From contig NZ_JBGVSA010000028.1 in assembly GCF_041807905.1 (NCBI RefSeq), positions 1-51,157 on the forward strand: 51,157 nt of DNA. Direction: 5' to 3'. Both the position numbers and the translations under genes were made by a program. Each line of letters starts with the position of its first letter. The stretch's first letter is position 1. Positions 26,474 to 35,865 of the stretch are shown here, one piece after another. Origin of the DNA: JBGVSA01 sp041807905 (GTDB lineage Bacteria; Pseudomonadota; Gammaproteobacteria; Burkholderiales; Rhodocyclaceae). The notes beneath the pieces were generated by a model. That model was not told where the DNA came from. It did not search any database and worked only from the letters and a program-made list of their open reading frames with translations.

Positions 26474-26508
26474 GTAGAAAATATATACGCCAATATTTTC
26501 TACTGCAA
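26474..26508 (-). promoter_or_regulatory. Promoter and operator of the Xre-RES toxin-antitoxin operon
   Basis: GTAGAAAATAT at 26474-26484 and its exact complement ATATTTTCTAC at 26493-26503 form an 11-base perfect inverted repeat with an 8-base spacer. On the reverse strand a -35 box TTGCAG (26508-26503) and a -10 box TATATT (26485-26480) are 17 bases apart, so the repeat covers the promoter. This is the layout expected for autorepression by the antitoxin dimer. The A+T content contrasts with the GC-rich surroundings. Confidence 0.8.
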
Positions 26509-26530
26509 GAAATAATGCTGGGCAGAGCAC

Positions 26531-26555
26531 AAAAAAACGGCCCCGCAGGGCCGTT
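26531..26555 (-). terminator. Terminator of mscL
   Basis: AACGGCCC at 26536-26543 pairs with GGGCCGTT at 26548-26555 around a CGCA loop, followed on the reverse strand by seven T residues. It lies about 20 bases after the mscL stop and separates it from the toxin-antitoxin promoter. Confidence 0.9.
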
Positions 26556-26575
26556 CCGTTGGCGTTCAAAAATGC

Positions 26576-27007
26576 CTATTGGCGACGCAGCGAATCGCGG
26601 ATTTCGCGCAGCAGGACGATGTCTTCGGGCGTGGCCGCGGGCTCCGGCGCAGGTGCTGCCTCGGCGCGACGCAGGCGGTTGATCTGCTTGATCATGACGA
26701 AAATGACGAGCGCCAGGATCAGGAAGTTGATGGCTATGGTGATGAAATTGCCATAGGCCAGAACAGGTACGGCGGCCTTCTGCAGCGCGTCCAGCGTGTG
26801 CGGCGTGCCCTCGGGGACTGGGCCCATGACGATGAACAGATTGGAAAAATCGATCTTGCCAATGACCGCGCCGATGATCGGCATGATGATGTCCCGGACC
26901 ATCGAATCGACAATCTTCCCGAAAGCGCCTCCGATGATCACGCCGACGGCCAGGTCGACCACGTTTCCCTTGAGGGCGAATTCCTTGAATTCACTGAAAA
27001 AGCTCAT
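26576..27007 (-). CDS. mscL: Large-conductance mechanosensitive channel
   Basis: 143 residues, the usual size. MscL is the homopentameric inner-membrane pore that opens under high membrane tension to save cells from osmotic downshock. The family signature is present: MSFFSEFKEFALKGNVVDLA, with AVGVIIGGAFGKIVDSMV as the pore-lining first helix, the periplasmic loop, and a second helix near residues 75-97, then a charged C-terminal helix (RRAEAAPAPE ... REIRDSLRR). AGGAGA precedes the ATG at 27007. Confidence 0.97.
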   Translation of the reverse strand: MSFFSEFKEFALKGNVVDLAVGVIIGGAFGKIVDSMVRDIIMPIIGAVIGKIDFSNLFIVMGPVPEGTPHTLDALQKAAVPVLAYGNFITIAINFLILALVIFVMIKQINRLRRAEAAPAPEPAATPEDIVLLREIRDSLRRQ

Positions 27008-27270
27008 GCGGATCTCCTGTCTGGATGGGCTCCGGCGCTTTGCGTGGCTGGCGGAGCGCTGATGCAAAAGGGTGGCGGCGAGTGTGGCGCATGAAGCAGT
27101 CCTACGGCAATAGGAAGTACGCATGCCTGCATACAGGAATCGGCCGAATCGGAATTTTCTGAGCAACTTACCGGGTACCGACAAGCGGGCAAAGGTGTGC
27201 TCGAACCCCGTCTCTGCGAAAATAGGCAGATTCGCCCTGGCGGCGTACTTCCCTCCATGGTTGATTCCTA

Positions 27271-29397
27271 ATGCGTCTGACCTCTGTCCTGAAGGTACTC
27301 GGCTTTGCTGCCGGCGGCGTGGCAGCCGTGATTCTCGGTGCCGCGCTGTTCATCTGGGTCACCTTCGATGCTCGCCGTACCGAGAGCGAGCTGGTGCGCT
27401 ATTTCGCCGACGGATACCAGCGCAGCCTGCGCCTCGATGGCGGCGTGTCGCTGACGCTATGGCCGCGTCCGGCGCTGAGCGTGCGCCAGGCCACGCTCAG
27501 CGAAGCGCGCAGCAGCACCACCTTCCTTGAAGCGAGCCAACTGCGTCTGCCGCTGGCGCTTGGGCCGCTGCTTTCCAAGCGCATGGTAGTGCGCTCGGTC
27601 CAGGCCAACGCGATCACCGTCCACTTCGTGCGCGATGCCAAGGGTCGCTGGAACTGGGCCGATTTCGTGACCGGCACGCCCGCCACCGTCAGTCTGGCCG
27701 ATGCCACCGACATCACGTCGATGGACCTGCGCCAGATCGGCGGCGATGCGGTCGATGTTGGCAGCAATCGGCGCATTCAGTTCAAGGAATTGCGCATGCA
27801 GACCGGCGCCCTTCACGTCGGCGGCACCGGCACGCTCAAGCTGCGCGGACATGTCCAGGGCAGCGATCCCGCCATCGACGGCGACCTGCGCCTGAGCGGC
27901 AACTACCGCATCGATTCGGCCGCCGCCGGACGCATCGACGGCATGATGGCGCGCCTCACCGGGCGCGTCGGTAACCTGACGGGCGCCGAAGCCACCGCGC
28001 GCGCCGACTCAGTGACCTGGGAGCAATCCGGCGAAAGCTGGCAGACCGTGCAGGCCAAGCTCGACGTGCGCGGTACGCATGGCCCGCAATCCGTGCAGCT
28101 TGGCGCCACGACGCCGCGCCTGGCGTGGTCGGACGGCGCCCCGCGCACTGAGCGCTTCAATGCCAGTTACGTCGCGCGCAGCCAGGACGAGAACATCAAC
28201 CTGGGGGCGGAAGTGCGCAACATTGCCCCTTCCACGGGCGGTTTTTCCGCCGAGACCATGCAGGTGCGCTGGCAGGTGCGTCGCGGCATCGCCGGCACGG
28301 AAGGGGACGCCACCTCGCCGCTGCGCGTGGACTGGAAAGCCGGACGGCTCGAATGGGAGCGCATTGCCGGCAACCTGCGCCTGATCCACCCGCGTCTGTC
28401 CGCCGACAACGCGCGCGCATCCATCGCCGGCACCGCACTCGTCAACGTGCGCGACGCACACAGCGCGACGGTGCGCGTGACGGCCACCACCGGCGAGGAC
28501 AACGTGCGGTTCGATACCCAGATCAACGGAATCGACCCCTTCAACGCGAGCGTGGACATCAGTACCAAGCGCCTGGACGTCGACCGCCTCATGGCGCCCG
28601 CTGCGGCCAACCCGGAAATGCCATTCGCATGGCTGGGCGGCAGCATCCTGTCGGGATCGTTCAACCTCGACAACGTGGTGGCGGGCGGATTGCGTATCGA
28701 CTCGCTTCGCGTGCCCTACACTTTCGCGGCGGGCAAGCTGGCCAGCAACGGACACCGCGTGTCGCTGTACGGCGGCACCGTCGCCGGCAGCGCCGACTAC
28801 GACATCATCACGCGTAAGCTCTCGCTCGACGAGCGTTACGACAACGTCGACCTGAAGGCCGCCTCGCGCGATTCTGGAAGATCGCTGCCCTTGCAGGGCC
28901 GCCTGAGCGGCACCGCCCAGATCAATACCACCGGGGCATCGCTCGCATCGCTCATGAGCAATGCCAACGGCATGATGCGCGTCAAGTTCGCCCAGCCGGT
29001 CATGGTGGGCATCGATCTGGCGACTGCGCTGCAACAGACGCGCAACGCCGATGCGACGCATCGCGCGCAGCCAGGTGAACGTACCGAACTTGCCGACGTT
29101 TCGGGCAATCTTGGCCTGCGCAACGGCACCTACTTCACGCAGTCGCTGGCCGGGCGCAGCAACTGGCTGCGCTTTGTGGCCAATGGCGAGGCCGATCCGG
29201 GCAAGAACACCATCGACATGCTGCTGCAGACCACGGTGTTGCGTGGCGCCGGCCCCGCAGCGATCAAGGACCTGCGCGGCAAGACCGTACCGCTGCGCCT
29301 GTCCGGTGCGCTCACCCAACCGGACGTGCGCGTGGACAACGCGCCGGCCAGACCGGCCGCAGTGCGCGCACCTGTGGCCAGCGGGGCGCGGCCATGA
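27271..29397 (+). CDS. AsmA-family outer-membrane biogenesis protein
   Basis: 708 residues with an N-terminal membrane helix (KVLGFAAGGVAAVILGAALF) and a long periplasmic part of repetitive beta-strands. AsmA proteins bridge inner and outer membranes and are proposed to move phospholipids or help assembly of outer-membrane proteins. The C-terminal AsmA signature is visible: KFAQPVMVGIDLATALQQ and the segment FVANGEADPGKNTIDMLLQT. It overlaps the cca start by four bases (ATGA). Confidence 0.88.
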   Translation: MRLTSVLKVLGFAAGGVAAVILGAALFIWVTFDARRTESELVRYFADGYQRSLRLDGGVSLTLWPRPALSVRQATLSEARSSTTFLEASQLRLPLALGPLLSKRMVVRSVQANAITVHFVRDAKGRWNWADFVTGTPATVSLADATDITSMDLRQIGGDAVDVGSNRRIQFKELRMQTGALHVGGTGTLKLRGHVQGSDPAIDGDLRLSGNYRIDSAAAGRIDGMMARLTGRVGNLTGAEATARADSVTWEQSGESWQTVQAKLDVRGTHGPQSVQLGATTPRLAWSDGAPRTERFNASYVARSQDENINLGAEVRNIAPSTGGFSAETMQVRWQVRRGIAGTEGDATSPLRVDWKAGRLEWERIAGNLRLIHPRLSADNARASIAGTALVNVRDAHSATVRVTATTGEDNVRFDTQINGIDPFNASVDISTKRLDVDRLMAPAAANPEMPFAWLGGSILSGSFNLDNVVAGGLRIDSLRVPYTFAAGKLASNGHRVSLYGGTVAGSADYDIITRKLSLDERYDNVDLKAASRDSGRSLPLQGRLSGTAQINTTGASLASLMSNANGMMRVKFAQPVMVGIDLATALQQTRNADATHRAQPGERTELADVSGNLGLRNGTYFTQSLAGRSNWLRFVANGEADPGKNTIDMLLQTTVLRGAGPAAIKDLRGKTVPLRLSGALTQPDVRVDNAPARPAAVRAPVASGARP

Positions 29398-30623
29398 CCG
29401 ACGGCCTGCGTTGCTACGTAGTGGGTGGCGCGGTACGCGACCGCCTGCTCGGCCTGCCGGTGAGCGACCACGATTGGGTGGTGGTCGGCGCCACCGTCGA
29501 TGACATGCTGTCGCGCGGGTTCCGCGCCGTGGGCAAGGATTTCCCGGTTTTCCTGCATCCGCGTACGCACGAGGAATATGCGCTGGCGCGCACCGAGCGC
29601 AAGACCGGTCATGGCTACAAGGGCTTTGCCTTCCATGCCAGCCCCGATGTCACGCTGGAAGAAGACCTCGCCCGTCGCGATCTCACCATCAACGCCATCG
29701 CCGAAGACGAGCATGGCTCGCTGGTCGACCCGTATGGCGGCCAGCGCGACATCGCTGCGCGCGTCTTTCGCCACGTCAGTCCGGCGTTTGCGGAAGACCC
29801 GGTGCGCATATTGCGCCTCGCGCGCTTTGCGGCGCGGTTTTCGGATTTCGTCGTCGCGCCCGAAACGATGGCGTTGATGCGGCAGATGGTCGATGCCGGC
29901 GAAGTCGACCACTTGGTCGCCGAGCGAGTGTGGCAGGAGATTTCGCGTGGCCTGATGAGCGAGCGGCCGTCGCGCATGATCGAGGTCCTGCGCGAATGCG
30001 GGGCGCTCGCACGATTGCTGCCCGAGGTGGACGCCCTGTTCGGCGTGCCGCAGCCGGCCAAGTATCACCCCGAGGTCGACACCGGTGCGCACCTCGGTCT
30101 GGTGCTCGACGCCGCCGCCCGCCGTGGCGAATCGTTGCCCGTGCGTTTTGCCGCCCTCGTGCATGATCTTGGCAAGGGTGAGACGCCCGAACACATCCTG
30201 CCGCATCACTACGGTCACGAAGGGCGCGGCGTTGCGCTGGCCGAAGCGGTATGCGAACGCCTGCGCGTTCCGGCCGAATGTCGCGAGGTCGGTGTGATGA
30301 CCACGCGCGAACACGGCATCGTCCACCAGGCGATGGAGCTGCGGCCGGCGACGATGGCGAAGCTGTTCGCCCGTTGTGATGTTCTGCGTCGGCCGGAAAG
30401 GTTCGAGCAGATGCTGGCTGCCTGCGCGTGTGACTTTTACGGACGTCCGGGATACGACATGCGCGACTACCCGCAGATCGAGCGACTGCGTGTCGGCATG
30501 CGCGCGTATGTCGGCGTGGATGCCGGCGCTATTGCGCGTGTGCTCGAAGACAAGTCGAAGATTCCGCAGGCGGTGGCGGAGGCGCGCGCCGCCGCGGTGG
30601 CCGACGCGCTGCGCGCCGCCTGA
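29394..30623 (+). CDS. cca: CCA-adding tRNA nucleotidyltransferase with HD domain
   Basis: 409 residues, the size of E. coli Cca (412). It adds or repairs the CCA end of tRNAs. Head-domain motifs are VVGGAVRDRLLGLP (4-19), DHDWVV with the catalytic Asp pair, and RRDLTINAIA near 97-106; the arginine-rich HVSPAFAEDPVRILRLARFA follows. The C-terminal part has the HD phosphohydrolase motif VHDLGKGETPEH near residue 258, found in the gammaproteobacterial/betaproteobacterial multifunctional type. It is translationally coupled to the upstream AsmA gene. Confidence 0.96.
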   Translation: MTDGLRCYVVGGAVRDRLLGLPVSDHDWVVVGATVDDMLSRGFRAVGKDFPVFLHPRTHEEYALARTERKTGHGYKGFAFHASPDVTLEEDLARRDLTINAIAEDEHGSLVDPYGGQRDIAARVFRHVSPAFAEDPVRILRLARFAARFSDFVVAPETMALMRQMVDAGEVDHLVAERVWQEISRGLMSERPSRMIEVLRECGALARLLPEVDALFGVPQPAKYHPEVDTGAHLGLVLDAAARRGESLPVRFAALVHDLGKGETPEHILPHHYGHEGRGVALAEAVCERLRVPAECREVGVMTTREHGIVHQAMELRPATMAKLFARCDVLRRPERFEQMLAACACDFYGRPGYDMRDYPQIERLRVGMRAYVGVDAGAIARVLEDKSKIPQAVAEARAAAVADALRAA

Positions 30624-30626
30624 TTC

Positions 30627-31595
30627 TTAGCCGATCGCCGCGCTCGGCGCCTGCGCGCAGGCCTGCCGGTATTCCTCGGCCAGGCGCTTGGCCAACTCAT
30701 CCACGCCCGGCACATCGGCGATCGTCGCCACGCCGTGGCCGGCGCTCCACGTATCGCGCCAAGCCTTGATCTCTTCGTCCAGATCGTGGAGCTGCGCCTT
30801 ACCCGTCATCGCGGCCAGTGCGTCGCGTGAATACCCCGCGCGCTCCAGCGACGGCCACAGGAAGTTGGCCGGTGTGCCGGAAACGGCGGCGGTGTAGACA
30901 ATGTCGCGCGCGTGGGATGTCGCGATCATCTGCTTGTATTCATCGGGTGCCGCCGACTCGCGGGTGGCGATGAAGCGCGTGCCCAGATAGGCGAAGTCGG
31001 CACCGAGCACTTCGGCCGCACGTACGCCAAAGCCGTCCGAGATGGCACCACCCAGTACGAGGCAACCGTCCCAGAACTGGCGGATCTCGCGCACCAGCGA
31101 AAAGGCGCTCTGCGTGCCGGCATGGCCGCCTGCGCCGGAGGCGATGGCGATGATGCCGTCGACACCGGCTTCGATGGCCCGGCGCGCATGGTGTGCATGG
31201 ATGACGTCAGCAAATACCAGTCCGCCGTAGCCATGCACGGCTTCGACTACCGGACCTGGATGGCCGAGGCTGGAAATCACCAGCGGTACGCGATGGCGAA
31301 CGATGGTCGCCAGATCTTCGGCCAGCCGGCCGTTGCTCGCATGAACGATCAGATTCACCCCGTACGGAGCCACCGGCACCGTCGGATGTGTCGCGCGCCG
31401 CGCCGACAGGGCCGTGTCGATACGCGCCAACCATTCATCGAACTGCGAAGCGGGCCGGGCATTGAGCGTCGGCAGCGTGCCGCAGATGCCGCTGCAGCAC
31501 GTGGCGATGACCAGTTCGGGGCCGGACACCAAGAACATGGGAGCGGCGATGGCGGGCAACCGGAATTGGCCCTTGAAGGCGGCAGGAATCGACAT
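30627..31595 (-). CDS. Nitronate monooxygenase (2-nitropropane dioxygenase family)
   Basis: 322 residues, a TIM-barrel flavoenzyme. Motifs: FRLPAIAAPMFLVSGPELV at the N terminus, GVDGIIAIASGAGGHAG near residue 145-160 (FMN phosphate region), and the segment VLGGAISDGFGVRAAEVLGADFAYLGTRF. It oxidises alkyl nitronates such as propionate 3-nitronate, a defence against toxic nitro compounds. The start at 31595 has only a weak ribosome site. It converges with cca, only three bases separating their stops. Its promoter carries an operator-like palindrome. Confidence 0.9.
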   Translation of the reverse strand: MSIPAAFKGQFRLPAIAAPMFLVSGPELVIATCCSGICGTLPTLNARPASQFDEWLARIDTALSARRATHPTVPVAPYGVNLIVHASNGRLAEDLATIVRHRVPLVISSLGHPGPVVEAVHGYGGLVFADVIHAHHARRAIEAGVDGIIAIASGAGGHAGTQSAFSLVREIRQFWDGCLVLGGAISDGFGVRAAEVLGADFAYLGTRFIATRESAAPDEYKQMIATSHARDIVYTAAVSGTPANFLWPSLERAGYSRDALAAMTGKAQLHDLDEEIKAWRDTWSAGHGVATIADVPGVDELAKRLAEEYRQACAQAPSAAIG

Positions 31596-31623
31596 GGTGT
31601 GACTCGGCGCGACGGAAAGCGCG

Positions 31624-31651
31624 ACAGTAACATACGGGGCCGTATGGTCAA
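31624..31651 (-). promoter_or_regulatory. Probable promoter with palindromic operator upstream of nitronate monooxygenase
   Basis: On the reverse strand a -35 box TTGACC (31651-31646) and a -10 box TACTGT (31629-31624) are 16 bases apart. Between them lies the palindrome CATACGGGGCCGTATG (31631-31646) with 7-base arms, the placement and length typical of a TetR-type operator. No tetR gene is in the window. The promoter boxes are only partial matches. Confidence 0.55.
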
Positions 31652-31689
31652 TCGTCGCTTTCCCCGAGCGGGTCAGGCCCTACGTTGAG

Positions 31690-33960
31690 TTACTTGGTGT
31701 AGCCCAGGTAGAGGTAGGCGCCCACCGCGCCTCCGTGATAGTTGGCCCAGCCCAGCGCCAGATACAGCGGCCCGAGCAAGGTATCCACGCCGAGATAGGC
31801 CGACGCCGCCGGAATCCACGCCGTCTCATTCTTGTCCGTAAGGCTGATCATGTTCCACATCCGGCCGGCTTCGAGCGAGAACCCGGCATAGGTGCCCGAC
31901 CCGAAAGTCGGCAGCAGAGGGGCGATCTGGCGATAGGCCATCACGCGCGCCAGCGCTGTCTTGCCGCCGGCGAGCTGGTTCGTCTGCAGGCCGGACAACT
32001 GCAGGAATCCGCCCAGCGTATAGATCTGGTTGTCCGCGTTGGTGGAGTCGTCGCTGCCGGGCAGGCGACTGGACGAGGCGCGCCCCCGCAGCGTCGTGCG
32101 GATCGTGGTCAGCCCACCGTAGGTATGCGCCCAGTCGAAGTCGCCCTCGGCACGCTGGAAGCGGCCCTCCGAGCCGTCGGATGACTTCTCGCTGCCGTTC
32201 AGGTAATCCAGGCGCACCAGATAGCCACGGCGCGGAAAGCGCGGATTGTCCATCTGATCCATGACGAAGCTGGCGCGCACACCATTGGCGCGCGTGCTGC
32301 TGACCGAGTCTTCGCCAAGCAGCACCTGGATGAAGCCGGTGGTGATCTTCGAGCGCAGATGCTGCGAGAAATACCCCAGGCGGACTTCGCCCAGGCTGCC
32401 GAGCGAATAGCCAAGGTCGAGGCCGAGCATGCGCTCCCAGAAACCCACGTCGAACAGGCGGCTGCCGTCCTGATCGTAGATGCCCAGTGTCCGGCTGCTG
32501 ACCGAAGCGTTGGCGGCAACAAACACCGGTGACTTCGCCAGGGGCTGGAGGAATTCGGTCGACACATTAGAATCCAGCCCAAGCCGCGCGCTGGTACGCC
32601 ATTGCGCGCCCCAGCGATTCAGCCAGGTCATCTGCAGATTGCCGAGCAAGGCGATGTCCGATGCCTGGTGCGTATCGAGGCGGATATCGAGGCCGAAGCG
32701 CAGGTAGTTCGGCCCCACCGCGCGCTCGACCGGTGTCACGGTCGCCACGCGCTGACCATCCTCATCGCGCACGAAATAGTTGAGCCGGTCGAAATCGCCC
32801 GTGTCATAGAGCTGGTCCAGCCGACCCTGCAGCGCCTGCTGGTTCGAAGGCTGATCCCTGCCGCCGAGTGCCGCGGCGATGTTCTCTTCCGGCACGAAGC
32901 GGGTTCCCGCGACTTCGATGCGGTCGTACGGACGGGCGGGGTCGCCCAGCTTGCGATCCAGCGCGATGCGCCATTTCGCATATTCGGCATCGCCCACCGA
33001 CAAGGCCCGCAGTTGGGGTTCGACGCCGGCGACGGATTCCCGACCGCGCTGCACGATAGCCTTCACGTCGCGGAAGCTCGACGGTGAATATTCCTCCAGT
33101 TGCGGCTCGATGATGATGTCACGTGGTCCCAGCAGCGCGCGCTGCTCGCGCACGTTCTGCCCGGTGGCGATCTGCATGGCCTGCCCGACGACGTCGACCA
33201 GTGAATGAATCTGGTCAACCTTCTTCATCGGGCGCCCCACGTCGACGGCAATCACGACATCCGCGTTGCACTGCGATTTGACGTTCTCCACAGGCAGGTT
33301 TCGCACGAACATGCCGTCGACCAGCAACTGATCGCCGACGCTCACCGCGTCGAAGATGCCGGGCACGGCCATGCTGGCGCGCAGGGCGAGGGCAAGATCG
33401 CCGCTGGCGAACACTTTCATCTCGCCTGTACCCAGATCGGTGGCCACCGCTTCGAAGGGAATGGGCAACTCATGGAATGAACCGACGTTGACGTCGCGCG
33501 TGAGCTGGTGGAGAAAGCGATCGATCGCCTGCGAACCGATCACACTGCGTGGAATCTTCACGCCCTGTGCGTCGATACCGAGCGTGAAGCTCGCGTAGTT
33601 GGTGAAGTCATCGACCTTGCGTTCGTAAGGGATGTCGCGGCGGTTGGGCGTGCCCGACAGCAGCAAGTCCCAGTCGGCGTTCTCGATGCGTTCGACCATC
33701 TCCGGCACATCCATGCCACTGGCATAGATGCCGCCGATGAGCGCGCCGGCGCTGGTGCCCGCAATGCAGTCGATGGGTACGTCCAGGCGTCGCAATTCTT
33801 CCAGCACCCCGAGGTGGGCCAGACCGCGCGCGCCGCCGCCGCCAAGCACGAGCCCTACGCGCGGGCGGGGCGCCGGCTGGCTGGCCTCTTGCGCCTGCGC
33901 GCATACGATGGACGAAAGAAAGACTGCGAACGTAGCGCAGCAGCGGGCAAGAAAAGGCAT
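31690..33960 (-). CDS. Type Vd patatin-like autotransporter (PlpD-type phospholipase)
   Basis: 756 residues with a signal peptide (ends near AQAQ). The passenger is a patatin-like phospholipase: oxyanion loop GGGGARG (40-46), nucleophile Ser70 in GTSAG, dyad Asp215 in VDGM. A POTRA-like domain follows (about 345-415, EVAGTRFVPEENIAAALGG), then a 16-strand-type barrel (about 425-756, ending in strands such as GPLYLALGWANYHGG) that matches the Bac_surface_Ag family. This layout defines PlpD of Pseudomonas. It should place a phospholipase A at the cell surface or release it. The last residue is Lys, not the usual aromatic, which is odd for barrel assembly signals. Confidence 0.9.
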   Translation of the reverse strand: MPFLARCCATFAVFLSSIVCAQAQEASQPAPRPRVGLVLGGGGARGLAHLGVLEELRRLDVPIDCIAGTSAGALIGGIYASGMDVPEMVERIENADWDLLLSGTPNRRDIPYERKVDDFTNYASFTLGIDAQGVKIPRSVIGSQAIDRFLHQLTRDVNVGSFHELPIPFEAVATDLGTGEMKVFASGDLALALRASMAVPGIFDAVSVGDQLLVDGMFVRNLPVENVKSQCNADVVIAVDVGRPMKKVDQIHSLVDVVGQAMQIATGQNVREQRALLGPRDIIIEPQLEEYSPSSFRDVKAIVQRGRESVAGVEPQLRALSVGDAEYAKWRIALDRKLGDPARPYDRIEVAGTRFVPEENIAAALGGRDQPSNQQALQGRLDQLYDTGDFDRLNYFVRDEDGQRVATVTPVERAVGPNYLRFGLDIRLDTHQASDIALLGNLQMTWLNRWGAQWRTSARLGLDSNVSTEFLQPLAKSPVFVAANASVSSRTLGIYDQDGSRLFDVGFWERMLGLDLGYSLGSLGEVRLGYFSQHLRSKITTGFIQVLLGEDSVSSTRANGVRASFVMDQMDNPRFPRRGYLVRLDYLNGSEKSSDGSEGRFQRAEGDFDWAHTYGGLTTIRTTLRGRASSSRLPGSDDSTNADNQIYTLGGFLQLSGLQTNQLAGGKTALARVMAYRQIAPLLPTFGSGTYAGFSLEAGRMWNMISLTDKNETAWIPAASAYLGVDTLLGPLYLALGWANYHGGAVGAYLYLGYTK

Positions 33961-34062
33961 GGAGACACCACGAAGGACTTCGCGATGCCCCTGCTTATAT
34001 CACAGGCGTTTGTCGTGCGGCATGGCCGACCGGGATTGCGCCCCTTCGGCCCGTCTGCGCGT

Positions 34063-34554
34063 TCAGCCCTCGCGGCGTTCGCTCATCAGCCGAGCGACCT
34101 CGATGCGATCCGCATCGGCGCGTTCGCGCGGCAGGCGCGATTCACGCATCGCTCGGTACCAGTGAGTGGTGGCCTGGCGCGCCGCCTCGGGGTCGTGCGC
34201 GTGTTCGAGTTCTTCGACGATGTCGACGGCCGCTACGCCCAGCGTCTCCTTGGCGCGCTCCATCATGAAACTGCTGGCGTGCATCCATTGGTCGGAGAGG
34301 TCCTGATCGGGCTCGACGCTGGCGCCTTCGGCCGCGTCTTCGATCAGCCCGCGCTGAGCCAGTTCGACCAGTTCGGCTTCGACATTGCGCCCGGGGAGCA
34401 TGGACGCAAGGGTCGCGTAGCTGCGATGGCCATCGGCCAGCAGCAACACCTGCCGAAGGCCGGTCTGCAAGCGACCGTCGTGGATCGCGACCACGTGCGC
34501 GCCAAGTCCGGTCTTGCGCGGCACGAAGTGGGGATTCAAGGGGGGCGTGAGCAT
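34063..34554 (-). CDS. Conserved hypothetical protein
   Basis: 163 residues, soluble and rich in Glu, Arg and Ala, with no signal peptide or membrane segment. It is largely helical in appearance (NVEAELVELAQRGLIEDAAE; ERAKETLGVAAVDIVEELEH). The strand-like stretch VLLLADGHRSYATLASML is notable. I cannot assign a family or function. GGAG lies seven bases before the ATG. No neighbour gives a clear hint; an AraC gene lies upstream on the same strand. Confidence 0.6.
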   Translation of the reverse strand: MLTPPLNPHFVPRKTGLGAHVVAIHDGRLQTGLRQVLLLADGHRSYATLASMLPGRNVEAELVELAQRGLIEDAAEGASVEPDQDLSDQWMHASSFMMERAKETLGVAAVDIVEELEHAHDPEAARQATTHWYRAMRESRLPRERADADRIEVARLMSERREG

Positions 34555-34745
34555 GGGTTTCTCCGTCCTTCGGTGGCTGGGGGCCACGTCATTCTGGACG
34601 ATGCGATGCGCATGCGAAGTAGGATGATTGATGACAAATGGAGCGCGCCGACGAACGGTGTACGGCAACATCAAAACCGCTCCGAAAACCCCGTCAATAC
34701 GTCATTTGCGGCAAAAACGACAAGTCGCCGCGAGCGTGGCTGCAC

Positions 34746-35630
34746 TCAGTCGCTGAGCGTCTTGAGCAGCGCCACGTAGCGCTGGATCGCCTTGGGATTG
34801 TAGAAATGCGGCCGCTCGCGCATGCCATGAGCGAGATCGGTAGGCGACAGCCCGGCGAGCTTGTGCAACTCGTGGATGAAATGCGGCTGGTCGAAGAACC
34901 CCACGTCCAGGGCCGCCGTGCCCGGCGAGCAGGTCGGCTCCAGCGCCAGCCGCCGCGCAACCTGCTGCAAGCGTGCCACCCTCGCGAAGTACTTGGGCGA
35001 CACGCCGTACGTGCCGATGAACAATCGCTCGAAATGGCGCACGCTCCAGCCCGCCGATTCCGCCAGCTCGGCGATGCGCAGGGTGGGCGTCAGGTAGAGC
35101 TGGTCGAGAAGGCGATCCAGGCGCGCTTCGCGCTCTTCATGCAGGCGGGCGCTCAGGAACTCGCTGAGGATGTCCACGCGGGCATCGAAGTCGGTCGCCC
35201 GCGACAGGGCTTCCGCCACATCGTCCACGCGGGAGCCCCACAGGTCGACGGCAGGCGTGAGGTGGTCCTGCAACTCCTCGAAACTGGTGGGTACGAAGTA
35301 CCGCAACCGCCCCGGTCGAAAGCTGATGACGACGCATTCGGTCGCGCCGGCGGTCGACAGGTCCAGCACTTCATGTCGATTGACCATCACGAACGACTGC
35401 GACATCGAATGCTCGCGCGCCGCGTGCAATTCGGCCACGGCCAACGGGGCCCGATACAGGAACAGGCACAGCGCGCCAGTGCCCGGAAGAACCCGCGGCA
35501 AGGCGCCGCCCGCGGGCATTTCCATGAAGAGAAAGTTGTCCACGTAGCGCGTCAGTGCCGGCGGTGGCAGGCGGCGCTGCCAGGGCCGGGCGGACGGATC
35601 GGGTACGAGCGGTGAGCGCGCGACGTTCAT
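34746..35630 (-). CDS. AraC-family transcription regulator
   Basis: 294 residues. The C-terminal third holds the AraC double helix-turn-helix: RIAELAESAGWSVRHFERLF and GVSPKYFARVARLQQVARRL, followed by DVGFFDQPHFIHELHKLAGLSP. The N-terminal part is an effector or dimerisation domain of the DUF6597 type (LPPPALTRYVDNFLFMEMPA). Its target is unknown; it is divergent from the Asr-like gene at 35866, 235 bases away. The start lacks a strong ribosome site. Confidence 0.88.
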   Translation of the reverse strand: MNVARSPLVPDPSARPWQRRLPPPALTRYVDNFLFMEMPAGGALPRVLPGTGALCLFLYRAPLAVAELHAAREHSMSQSFVMVNRHEVLDLSTAGATECVVISFRPGRLRYFVPTSFEELQDHLTPAVDLWGSRVDDVAEALSRATDFDARVDILSEFLSARLHEEREARLDRLLDQLYLTPTLRIAELAESAGWSVRHFERLFIGTYGVSPKYFARVARLQQVARRLALEPTCSPGTAALDVGFFDQPHFIHELHKLAGLSPTDLAHGMRERPHFYNPKAIQRYVALLKTLSD

Positions 35631-35865
35631 GCAGCGGATTGTAGCGGCATCGCATTTCCAGAACTCATTCCGTCACGATTTGCGCATATGTGACGGGGCG
35701 GTCCGCTTTGCGAATCCTCTGCCTCTGGCGACGACATACCTCGTAGGAAATCGGGCAGTGAGTTCTAAACAACGCTTAATGTTCCGTCCAGCTTGCGGCA
35801 AGCGGGCCAGGACCATAGTGCGCTCCATGGCAACGCGTTGTTGCCGTCATCCAAAGGAACGAACC

